From Prauserella cavernicola (lineage in GTDB: Bacteria; Actinomycetota; Actinomycetes; Mycobacteriales; Pseudonocardiaceae): a stretch of 64,000 nt of DNA. The notes beneath the pieces are model-generated. The model was not told where the DNA came from and did no database searches. It saw only the letters and a list, made by a program, of their open reading frames with translations. Position 1 is the first letter of the stretch. Every line of letters begins with the position of its first letter. Location of the stretch: assembly GCF_016595675.1 (NCBI RefSeq), contig NZ_JAENJH010000007.1, positions 62,001-126,000 of the forward strand, written 5' to 3'. Positions 47,721-55,706 of this stretch are shown here, one piece after another. Both the position numbers and the translations under genes were made by a program.

Positions 47721-49067
47721 TCAGCAGCGCTCGACCCACCGGTGGGACGCGGGCGCGTAGGTCCCGTGCAGGTTCCCCTGCTGGTTCACGCTGGTGCATC
47801 CCGCTCGTTTGCTGGGGCGGGTGGTGTCGTGGCCCGCGGGGACGAAGCCGGTGCCCCGGTAGTACGCCACGTCATGACGCTCGGAGCGCTCCTGGTTGTT
47901 GTTGAAGATCGACCGCACCGGCTGGTTCCTCGTCCACCCGCACACCCGCGCACCGGCGAGCCAGTCGGGGTCGTCGCCGGACCAGCTGCACATCTCCCCG
48001 GTTCCGTTGGGGCCGTTGAAAAAACACACCGAACCCGCCGGGCAGCGGTGGTAGCCGTAGCTCGGCTCCTCGTCCCATAGCGCGTACATCCCCGTGGCGC
48101 CCAATACCGCCGCCACGAGCGCCGTGGTCAGTGCCGGGCGGCGCCAGCGGAGGGGACGCAACCGCGGCAGCCGGGGGGCGGGAGTCCCGCCCGTGATCGC
48201 CTCGATCCGCCGCAGCAGCGAGGCCGCGTCGTGTGCCGCGCGGTCCTCGTGCGTGCGGGCGAGGCAGTCGGTGACGATCGGCCGCCAAGCCTCCGGCAGG
48301 TCGGGGGAGAGCCGCAACGGCTCCGCCCCGCGTCCGTAGCGCACGGTCGCGTCCCGGCGTGCGGCGGCCGTGCCGCCGGGCAGCGGCAGGGTTCCAGTCA
48401 GCACCAGGTGGGCGAGCACGCCGAAAGCCCACACGTCGGTGCTCGGCCGGATTGTGCGGCCGTGTTCGCCGACCTCGGACCACACCAGCTCGGGCGGCGT
48501 GTAGTCCAGCGTGGCGAAGGCGGGGCCGTAGGCGTGTGTCCCGGACAGTTCGGCGGCGAGGTTGAAGTCCGCGAGCCGTGCTGTGCCGTCCTTCATCAGC
48601 AGCACGTTGGCGGGCTTGAGATCGCCATGCACCCATCCCGCGTGGTGCAGGTGCCGCAGGCCGTCGCAGACCTGCGCCAGCAGGGCGGGCCCGGCCACCG
48701 GTCGCACCGTGTGCGCCAACAGGGTGTCCAGCGATCCCTCCGCCAGCTCCAGCACGACGGCGGTGGCGCCGTCCAGTTCGGCGCAGTCGGGCGAGTCGAC
48801 GGTCACCACCTCGTACATCCGGATCAGGCGATTACCGCGGAGCCTGCTCAGCAGTTCCACCTCGCCCGCCACGAGCTCGCGCAGATGCTGCGCCTGGCGC
48901 GGTGTATGAGTGCCCCCGGGAAGGATCTTCAGCGCCGCGACCGAGGGGAACTCCGGGTCCTCGGTCACCCGCCGAGCCGCGTAGACGCTGCTGAACGAGC
49001 CTCGGGCCAGTACGTCGCAGACCTCCCAGCGTCCGATCCGCAGGCCTGTGACCGCGTTGCTCATCAC
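47721..49067 (-). CDS. Membrane Ser/Thr protein kinase with extracellular I36-inhibitor-like domain
   Basis: A protein of about 448 aa. The kinase domain (about 8-290) has the Gly loop LARGSFSSVYA, Lys47 (ALKIL), HGDLKPANV (147-155; HRD with Gly in place of Arg) and DFN (167-169; DFG with Asn). One transmembrane helix follows (about 312-331). The outside domain (340-448) has CPAGSVCFFNGPNGTGEMC and RSIFNNN, characteristic of peptidase inhibitor family I36, with six or more Cys. HGD suggests phosphorylation-independent activation. It overlaps the upstream FHA gene (GTG 49067 or ATG 49064), so they form one signalling unit. Confidence 0.83.
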   Translation of the reverse strand: MMSNAVTGLRIGRWEVCDVLARGSFSSVYAARRVTEDPEFPSVAALKILPGGTHTPRQAQHLRELVAGEVELLSRLRGNRLIRMYEVVTVDSPDCAELDGATAVVLELAEGSLDTLLAHTVRPVAGPALLAQVCDGLRHLHHAGWVHGDLKPANVLLMKDGTARLADFNLAAELSGTHAYGPAFATLDYTPPELVWSEVGEHGRTIRPSTDVWAFGVLAHLVLTGTLPLPGGTAAARRDATVRYGRGAEPLRLSPDLPEAWRPIVTDCLARTHEDRAAHDAASLLRRIEAITGGTPAPRLPRLRPLRWRRPALTTALVAAVLGATGMYALWDEEPSYGYHRCPAGSVCFFNGPNGTGEMCSWSGDDPDWLAGARVCGWTRNQPVRSIFNNNQERSERHDVAYYRGTGFVPAGHDTTRPSKRAGCTSVNQQGNLHGTYAPASHRWVERC

Positions 49068-49777
49068 GGATCCAGCCGCGTGAGGTCGCGCTCCGCGACG
49101 AGGTCGAAACGCAGAGCCAGCGACACCAGAGTGGCCTTCTTGCCGTTGACCCGAGGACCGGGATCGGCGGAATCAGGGCTCGGTTTGAGGCGCAGCTTCA
49201 CCGCGAGGTAGTCGATGTTCCATTGCACGGTGGCCCGGGTGACACCCGGCCACATCGGACGCAACCGCTCGACGACCCTGTCGACGGTGGGCAGTGGAGC
49301 ATGGGGAACGCCACGCAGCCGGGGTTCGCAGAGGGCGGCGAGCACCAGGAAGTATCGCTTGCTCCGGTCGAGCGGAAACGCCGCCGCGGTGGGGTCGCCG
49401 GTGAGCTCGGCGAGCTCGTCCAGGTACTCGTGCCGGGGCGCCCACACGTCGAAGGTGAGCAGGTCTCCGGCGGCGGGCAGCACGACCCGCGAGAACTCGA
49501 ACGGCACTGGCGCCCCGACTCGTCCCGGTCCGACCTTGAGGTGCTCGCCCGCTCCCTCGGGATTCTCGACGACGTAGGTCTGATGTCTGCTGCGATTGGT
49601 CAGGGCCCAGTGCGTCTCGGTCGCCGAGATCGTGCCGGCGTGGCGGGACACCCCCGCGTGCGCGATCCGCATGCCGATGGCGGGCTCGCGCCCGAACTCC
49701 AGCGACTCGCTCGGGGCGAGCCGGAGGTGCTCCTCCGCGGGATCGTCGGCCGCCGGAACGACGATGATGCTGAACAT
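49064..49777 (-). CDS. FHA-domain protein with C-terminal winged helix
   Basis: A 237-aa protein. The N-terminal FHA domain (about 5-110) keeps FGREP (28-32), GVSRHAGTI (42-50) and the turn LTNRS (59-63), the phosphothreonine-binding residues. The C-terminal segment (about 135-215; FPLDRSKRYFLVLAALC, then RVVERLRPMWPGVTRATVQWNIDYLAVKL) looks like a winged helix. FHA domains bind phosphothreonine, so it is the likely substrate or reader of the coupled kinase. The pairing suggests a membrane kinase that signals to a DNA- or protein-binding output. Confidence 0.78.
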   Translation of the reverse strand: MFSIIVVPAADDPAEEHLRLAPSESLEFGREPAIGMRIAHAGVSRHAGTISATETHWALTNRSRHQTYVVENPEGAGEHLKVGPGRVGAPVPFEFSRVVLPAAGDLLTFDVWAPRHEYLDELAELTGDPTAAAFPLDRSKRYFLVLAALCEPRLRGVPHAPLPTVDRVVERLRPMWPGVTRATVQWNIDYLAVKLRLKPSPDSADPGPRVNGKKATLVSLALRFDLVAERDLTRLDP

Positions 49778-49911
49778 GCCAGTACAGGAGGGTCGACCCG
49801 CGATTCAGATACGCCCGGCTGTCAGAGCCACTGCCTGGCCAGGCGGGTCGAGGTGGCGTAGTTTCGTCCCGAGTGGATCGGTGCGTGAGCGACCGGCTCC
49901 GACGAACCAGT

Positions 49912-50142
49912 TCAGGAATCTTGGGCATGGCCGACGAATTCCACCGACACAGCGGGTTGCGTGACGACACGAGTGCCCACCCGGTCACCCGCGTCGCCGG
50001 GTTCTACCCCGGGCGGGCGGCCTGCGAGTCCCCAGCGTGCACCGATTCCGGCGAGGACCATCCGGTCGCGGGTGAGGCGAGGGCTACTCACCGTGCCCCT
50101 GGTGGCGTTACCGTTATCGAAGCGGACTTCTGTGATGTGCAC
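49912..50142 (-). CDS. Possible small hypothetical protein
   Basis: A 76-residue frame starting at GTG 50142 with a good ribosome site (GGAGGAG) upstream. It has no recognised domain. It lies in the 430-bp gap (49778-50207) between the FHA gene and the hybrid kinase gene. A competing rightward frame (49927-50166) overlaps it, so coding is uncertain. Otherwise the gap appears to hold only the two divergent promoters. Confidence 0.25.
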   Translation of the reverse strand: MHITEVRFDNGNATRGTVSSPRLTRDRMVLAGIGARWGLAGRPPGVEPGDAGDRVGTRVVTQPAVSVEFVGHAQDS

Positions 50143-50207
50143 GCCTGCTCCTCCGGTCGGTGGTAGGCGCGGAACCGACGACGAGGCAACGGGAGCGGGT
50201 GCGGTTC

Positions 50208-52742
50208 ATGCGATCACCAGACACCCCTTCGGGCGAGGGCGTCGCTCTCGCCGACGAGGTCCGGCGACGCTTCGGTGTCCTGCCGAACATCTTCCGCCCC
50301 GTGCCCGGCCTCGACGACCCGGTGGCGGGGCTGTGGGCGTTCGCCAGATCCGCCTATCTGGACAATCCGCTGCCGTCGCTGTTCAAGGAGCGGCTCGTCG
50401 TGCACCTCTCGCGGTTCTGCGAGGTGCGCTACTGCGTCCTCCGGCACACGTGCTTCCTGCTCGGGCACGGACATCCGGCCGGAGATCCCCGGTCCCCGGC
50501 GGATTCGGTGGGCAGCGTCCTGCGGCTCCTGCGCCGTCCGGTGCCCGATCCGGTCGCGCTGGGGGAGTCCCTGGACCGCCTCGAGGCGGTGCGGAGCCCG
50601 GTGGTGCCCGGGATCGGCACCGAGCTCGAAGGGGACCTGTTCGACGCGTGCACCGTGCTGTTCCTGGACGGGCACGAGTCCGGCCGCGCCCGGACGGCGG
50701 CGAGCGCCGCGCTGGGCCCGCGCGGCCGCGACCAGGTCATGACCCTGCTCGCCTTCGTCCGGGCCGCGCACCACTGGACGGAGCTGCACCCGGACCTGGA
50801 ACGGGAGCCCGACGTGGCCGCCGTGCTCGCCGAGCACGCCGAGCTGGCCCGAGTGTTGTGCGACAGGGCCGACGCGCTCGCCGTGAACCCGCGCGTCGCG
50901 TACCGGCACACGGCGGATGAACTGCGCCGGACGCGGACGTCGCTGGCCGTGGTCGAGCAGCGCTACCGGTGGCTGTTCGCGTCGATGGACACCGGGTTCT
51001 CGCTGGTGGAACGAGGCTCCTCGTGCGAGCAGGACTACCGGATCGTCGTCGTCAACCCCGCTCAGGCGCTGCTGACCGGGCTCACCCCGATGGTCGGCGG
51101 CCCGGCTCGTGACCTCCTGCCCGGTGCGGGCGACGAGCTGGCCGTGCGACTGACGCGCGTGGCCGAGAGCGGCCTGCCGGAGCAGTTCGAGGTCGAGCTC
51201 CCGGCGTCGGGCCGGTGGCTGGACGTCCAGGTCGCCGCAGCAGCGGCGGAGCAGGGACGCACGTTCGTCGTGGCGGTGCGCGACGTCAGCGAGCGCGTGC
51301 GCGCCGCAGCGCTGCAATCTCGTCGGGAGCAGGCCCAGCGGGAGTTCGTGGCGAACGCCGCGCACGAGTTCCGCACGCCGTTGACCACCATGATCACCGC
51401 GATCGACACGCTCGAGGGCGGAGCCGTCGACGACCCTGTCTCCCGGGGCAGGTTCCTCGGCCACCTCCGCCGGGAGGCGGACCGGCTGGCGCGGCTCAGT
51501 GACAGCCTCCTGGTGCTGGCCGACGTGGAGGCCGGACCGGAACCGCAGTGGCACAAGATCCGGCTGGGGCCGATTCTGGACGAGATCGCCGGGGAGCTCG
51601 CCCCCGCGGCCGGTGTGGTCGTCACGGTGGACGCCCCGGCCGGCATCGCCGCCGTCACCAACCGCGGCCTGGTGGAGATCGTGGTGGCCAACCTCGCCGC
51701 CAACGCCGCGAGGCACACCGATCGCGGGCGCATCACGCTCAGCGCCGCCGAGTGCGACGCGGGAGTGCTGGTGGAGGTGCGGGACACCGGCGAGGGTCTC
51801 GGCATCTCCGCCGAGCAGGCCGTCCGCCGGTTCGCCAGGGGCGGCGCCCGCACCGCGGACGGCTTCGGCCTCGGCCTGTCGATCGCGCAGCAGGCCGCGC
51901 TCGCTCTGGGCGCCGAGCTCGGGCTGGCCGACGGTCCCGATGGCGGGGTGCACGCCCGGCTCCTGCTGCCCAGGCTGCCGCACGAGACCACACGGGTCCT
52001 GCTCATCGATGGCGACGACGCCGCCCGCGAGAGCCTCGCTCATGCGCTGACCGAGCACGGGTGCGCGGTGCTGGAGGCCGCCGACGGCGAACGGGGTCTC
52101 GCCCTCGCCCGCGAGAACGACCTCGATCTGATCGTCGTCGCCGAGCTGCTGGCCGACGGCAGGGGCAGCGACGCGATCCGCCTGCTGCGCGCGGCCGGTG
52201 ACGGCGGTCAGCGCCTGCTCGCGCTGGACGGCTCGTCAGCGCACACGGACGCGCTGGCGGCCGGAGCGGACGAGGTGGTCGCCAGGGACGATGCGCCGGC
52301 GCGGCTGGTGGAGCTCGCCCGGACGCTGGCTGATGCCGAGCGGGCGGTACCGGACGCGGACAGCGAGACCGGCGACGGGGTCGCCGTCGGCCGTGCGGTG
52401 GTGGCACTCGGACGGCACGGCGCCACGCGGGTGCTGCACGTGTCCGGCGACATCGATGCCGTCAACGCCGCCGACTGGCGGCGGGCGCTCATCGCGATGA
52501 TCGAAGACAGCCCGTCTGATGTGGACGGTGTGGTCATCGACCTCTCTGGCGTCACCCTGCTCAGCGCCAGCGGGATCCGCGCGCTCGCCGCGGCCAACGA
52601 CCATCTGCGCGACGTCCCCCTCGCGATCGTCGCGACGGGACTGACCCGGCGGATGCTCGCCGTCATCGACGTCGACGGCAGACTGCCGCTGACAGGCGAC
52701 CTCGAGTCCGCGCTGGTGTCCCTGCCGCTGCGCCGCCGCTGA
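50208..52742 (+). CDS. Hybrid AhpD-PAS-histidine kinase-REC-STAS protein
   Basis: A protein of about 844 aa with no transmembrane helix. Order of parts: AhpD/carboxymuconolactone-decarboxylase-like helical domain (about 10-230) with YCVLRH (Cys76, His80) but Val73 where the CxxC first Cys should be; PAS-like domain (about 250-365); HisKA with His386 (NAAHEFRTPL); HATPase (about 455-590) with NLAANAARH, DTGEGLG and GFGLGLSIA; receiver-like domain (about 595-710) whose phosphoacceptor position is Ala645; and STAS domain (about 725-840) with VVIDLSGVTLLSASGIRAL. It should be cytosolic, possibly redox- or peroxide-sensing. The start is uncertain: GTG 50160 adds 16 residues. Confidence 0.82.
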   Translation: MRSPDTPSGEGVALADEVRRRFGVLPNIFRPVPGLDDPVAGLWAFARSAYLDNPLPSLFKERLVVHLSRFCEVRYCVLRHTCFLLGHGHPAGDPRSPADSVGSVLRLLRRPVPDPVALGESLDRLEAVRSPVVPGIGTELEGDLFDACTVLFLDGHESGRARTAASAALGPRGRDQVMTLLAFVRAAHHWTELHPDLEREPDVAAVLAEHAELARVLCDRADALAVNPRVAYRHTADELRRTRTSLAVVEQRYRWLFASMDTGFSLVERGSSCEQDYRIVVVNPAQALLTGLTPMVGGPARDLLPGAGDELAVRLTRVAESGLPEQFEVELPASGRWLDVQVAAAAAEQGRTFVVAVRDVSERVRAAALQSRREQAQREFVANAAHEFRTPLTTMITAIDTLEGGAVDDPVSRGRFLGHLRREADRLARLSDSLLVLADVEAGPEPQWHKIRLGPILDEIAGELAPAAGVVVTVDAPAGIAAVTNRGLVEIVVANLAANAARHTDRGRITLSAAECDAGVLVEVRDTGEGLGISAEQAVRRFARGGARTADGFGLGLSIAQQAALALGAELGLADGPDGGVHARLLLPRLPHETTRVLLIDGDDAARESLAHALTEHGCAVLEAADGERGLALARENDLDLIVVAELLADGRGSDAIRLLRAAGDGGQRLLALDGSSAHTDALAAGADEVVARDDAPARLVELARTLADAERAVPDADSETGDGVAVGRAVVALGRHGATRVLHVSGDIDAVNAADWRRALIAMIEDSPSDVDGVVIDLSGVTLLSASGIRALAAANDHLRDVPLAIVATGLTRRMLAVIDVDGRLPLTGDLESALVSLPLRRR

Positions 52743-52899
52743 TGCCGGTGTTCCCGCACGGGGCCGACGAGAGCTCCCGGGGCGAACGGCCGACGCGAGT
52801 GGGTACGTCGACTCTGACTCCGGACCGGGGACGGTGGCTAGCGTCCACGCCATGAGGCCGCGACAGCCGTGGCCCCGTCCGCGGCGGTGACCGGATGTC

Positions 52900-53574
52900 A
52901 TGACGTCGTCGTCCTCAGCGCTCGTGCTCGCATCGCCCGCGGCCGCGCCGCCCGAGCTGCCCGGCGTCCTCGCGGGGCTGGCGCCGATCCTGGACACCTA
53001 CGGCTACGTCGCGGTCGCCGGACTGATCCTGATCGAGGACTTCGGCGTTCCCTCACCGGGGGAGACGGTGCTGATCCTCGGCGCGATCTACGCGGGCACG
53101 GGGCGGCTGAACGTCGTGCTGGTGGCGTTGCTGGGCTTTCTCGGTGCGGTGATCGGCGACAACATCGGTTACCTCATCGGCAGGTTCGGCGGGCGCCGGC
53201 TGGTGGAGCACTACGGCCGTTACGTCCGGCTCACCCCCGAGCGGATCGACCGGGCCGAGCGGTTCTTCAACCGCTACGGCGGGGGCATCGTCGTCGTGGC
53301 CCGTTTCGTCGAGGGCCTGCGCCAGTTCAACGGGATCGTCGCGGGGATGACCGCGATGCCCTGGCAGCGGTTCTTGGCCTACAACGTTCTCGGCGCCGCG
53401 CTGTGGGTCGGGCTCTGGGCGTCGCTGGGCGACCTCGCGGGAGGACACATCGACACGATCTACCCAGTGATCGTGCGGTACGAGCTCTACCTGGGCATCG
53501 CCATCGGGGTGGTGCTCCTGGCGGTGCTCGCGCGCGCAGTACTGAAACGCCGTAGACCCAAGCACACCCGCTAG
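52900..53574 (+). CDS. DedA-family membrane protein
   Basis: A 224-aa DedA/VTT-domain protein. It shows LIEDFGVPSPGETVLILGAIYAG (re-entrant helix), GAVIGDNIGYLIGRFGG and the conserved VVVARFVEGLRQFNGIVAGMTAMPWQRFLAYNVLGAALW with the essential Arg. DedA proteins are lipid scramblase/flippase-like and affect membrane potential and antibiotic sensitivity. The ATG follows a short leader. A lipid aminoacyltransferase-like gene follows 90 nt later, so the two may act together in membrane lipid homeostasis. Confidence 0.87.
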   Translation: MTSSSSALVLASPAAAPPELPGVLAGLAPILDTYGYVAVAGLILIEDFGVPSPGETVLILGAIYAGTGRLNVVLVALLGFLGAVIGDNIGYLIGRFGGRRLVEHYGRYVRLTPERIDRAERFFNRYGGGIVVVARFVEGLRQFNGIVAGMTAMPWQRFLAYNVLGAALWVGLWASLGDLAGGHIDTIYPVIVRYELYLGIAIGVVLLAVLARAVLKRRRPKHTR

Positions 53575-53665
53575 GTCTTTCGGCTCTTTCCCGGGCCCTG
53601 CGGACGAGCACATTCTGGGTGCCGGGAGCGCTGATGACCATCGAGGTGTGCTGCGGCGGGCCGAC

Positions 53666-55705
53666 ATGAGGGTGGTGCGTCGCGTTCCGTTCACGATCAC
53701 CTTCCTGGCGATCCTGGTGGTGGCGGGCCTCGCCACGGGCTCGCTGTGGACGGCCGTCGAGGACCGGTCGTGGTTCGCCGACGTCGCGTTCGGCCTGCCC
53801 TCCTTCGAGGACGGCCACTGGTGGACGCCCGTCACGGGGGTGGCCCTGGCGCTGACGCCGGTGTACTACGTCCCGGTCCTGCTCAGCTTCGCGCTGTTCG
53901 TCGGCGTCGCCGAGACCAGGCTGGGCACGAAGCGCACCATCGCCACCTTCGCCGGCGGGCACCTCGTCGGCGTGTTCGGTGCCGCGGCCGTGCTGTTCGC
54001 CCTGCGTGCGGTCTCCAGCTGGGCGGACGCCGTCGGCGCGGTCCGCGACGTCGGACCGTCGGCGGGGGCGTTCGCCGCGCTGACCGCCGCCACCGCGACG
54101 CTGCGCTCGCCGTGGCGGCTACGGCTGCGGATCGCGCTGGTCGCCTACTCCGGGATCGCCCTGCTCTACGGCGGCACACTCGCCGACGTCGAGCACGCCG
54201 TCGCGGTGGCCGTCGTCCTGCCGTTGTCGGCGTGGATCGCGGGGCCGTACCGGGTGACCAGCCGCGGACGGCCGAGTCGTCGAGAGTGGCGGCTGCTCGC
54301 CGCCGCCGGGCTGCTGGTCGTGGCCGCGGTGCGCATCGTGACGTGGTTCTTCCCCGCCGACGGCCCGCTCGGTCCCACGGGGACGGACAGCTCGTCGCTG
54401 GCCGAGGTAGTCGTGGTGACGGTGCTGGCGCTGCTCGTGGTGCGCGGCCTGAGCCGGGGGCGTCGCGTGGCGTGGTGGGCCGCCGTCGTCGTGGCCTCGG
54501 TGGACATCCTGCTGACCGTCCTCACCGGAATCGTCCTCGTGGTCGTCTACAGCGTCGCCGGGGCCGAGGCGATCAGCGACGTCCCGCTGGTGGTCTCCGA
54601 CAGCGTGTTCTGGCTCGGCTACCTGGTGCTGCTGCTCGCGGGCCGCGGCGCGTTCCAGGTTCCGTGGCGGCCCCGCACGGACGGCAGCGACCGCGACCGT
54701 GCCGTCGAGCTGCTCCGGCGCAACGGCGGCGGCACCCTGTCGTGGATGACCACGTGGCCGGAGAACCGCTATCTCCCGGTCGCCGACGACACCGGCTACA
54801 TCGCCTACCGCAGGCACGCCGGTGTCGCGATCGCCCTCGGCGACCCGGTCAGCACCCGCGCCGAGGGCGACGACCCGATCGCCGAGTTCGCCGAGCACTG
54901 CGACCGCGCAGGACTGGTGCCGTGCCTGTTCTCCGCGACCACGCCGTCGGTCCTCGGCGCCGACCGGCTCGGGTGGCGGCACGTGCGGATCGCCGAGGAC
55001 ACCCTGATCGACCTACCGGGCCTGGAGTTCCGGGGCAGGCACTGGCAGCAGGCGCGGACCGCGCTGCATCGCGCCGCCAGGGAGGGCGTGTCGTTCCGGC
55101 TCGTCCACCTTGCCGACGAGCCGCGCGCGATCCTGCAGCAGGTCCGCGCGATCTCGGAGGAGTGGGTCGGCGACAAGGGCCTGCCCGAGATGGGTTTCAC
55201 GCTCGGCGGGGTCGACGAGGCGCTCGACCGGCACGTCCGGGCCGGGCTCGCCGTCGACGACCACGACCGCGTGCACGGCGTCACCTCGTGGATGCCCGTC
55301 TACGCGGGCGAGGGCCGGATCGAGGGCTGGACGCTGGACGTGATGCGACGCCGCACCGGCGGGTTCACCCGCGTCGTGGAGTTCCTGATCGTCTCGGCGT
55401 GCCAGGCCTTCCGCGACGAGGGAGCCCGCTACCTGTCGCTGTCCGGGGCGCCGCTCGCGCGCGCCGACGCGGCCGGGGACACCCGCGCGCTCGACGCCCT
55501 GCTCGACAAGCTCGGTGCCGCGCTGGAGCCGTACTACGGCTTCCGGTCACTGCACGCGTTCAAGGCCAAGTTCCGGCCCCGGTACGCGCCGATGTACTTG
55601 ATCTATCGCGACGAGGGCGATCTGCCGCGGATCGGGCTGGCGATCGCGCGGGCGTATTTGCCCGAGGCGACGTTGCGCGACCTGCCGAGGCTGGTGCGGC
55701 CGTGA
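53666..55705 (+). CDS. DUF2156 (LysX/MprF-type) phospholipid aminoacyltransferase-like membrane protein
   Basis: A protein of about 679 aa. The N-terminal half has about nine hydrophobic helices (residues 10-330), beginning with a rhomboid-like segment (VAETRLGTKRTIATFAGGHLVG). The C-terminal half (about 340-670) is a DUF2156 double-GNAT domain: WPENRYLPVADDTGYIAYRR, GDPVSTRAEGDDPIAEF, RGRHWQQARTALHRAAREG, EEWVGDKGLPEMGF and LEPYYGFRSLHAFKAKFRPRYAPMYL. The family transfers amino acids from tRNA to phosphatidylglycerol. Fused catalytic and flippase-like parts resemble MprF. No lysyl-tRNA synthetase domain is present. ATG 53666 or GTG 53648 may start it. Confidence 0.82.
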   Translation: MRVVRRVPFTITFLAILVVAGLATGSLWTAVEDRSWFADVAFGLPSFEDGHWWTPVTGVALALTPVYYVPVLLSFALFVGVAETRLGTKRTIATFAGGHLVGVFGAAAVLFALRAVSSWADAVGAVRDVGPSAGAFAALTAATATLRSPWRLRLRIALVAYSGIALLYGGTLADVEHAVAVAVVLPLSAWIAGPYRVTSRGRPSRREWRLLAAAGLLVVAAVRIVTWFFPADGPLGPTGTDSSSLAEVVVVTVLALLVVRGLSRGRRVAWWAAVVVASVDILLTVLTGIVLVVVYSVAGAEAISDVPLVVSDSVFWLGYLVLLLAGRGAFQVPWRPRTDGSDRDRAVELLRRNGGGTLSWMTTWPENRYLPVADDTGYIAYRRHAGVAIALGDPVSTRAEGDDPIAEFAEHCDRAGLVPCLFSATTPSVLGADRLGWRHVRIAEDTLIDLPGLEFRGRHWQQARTALHRAAREGVSFRLVHLADEPRAILQQVRAISEEWVGDKGLPEMGFTLGGVDEALDRHVRAGLAVDDHDRVHGVTSWMPVYAGEGRIEGWTLDVMRRRTGGFTRVVEFLIVSACQAFRDEGARYLSLSGAPLARADAAGDTRALDALLDKLGAALEPYYGFRSLHAFKAKFRPRYAPMYLIYRDEGDLPRIGLAIARAYLPEATLRDLPRLVRP

Positions 55706-55706
55706 C

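Noticed and set aside
49927-50166. Rightward ORF of about 79 codons in the gap before the hybrid kinase
   Set aside because: No domain, weak ribosome site and overlap with a leftward frame that has a better one; coding cannot be supported.
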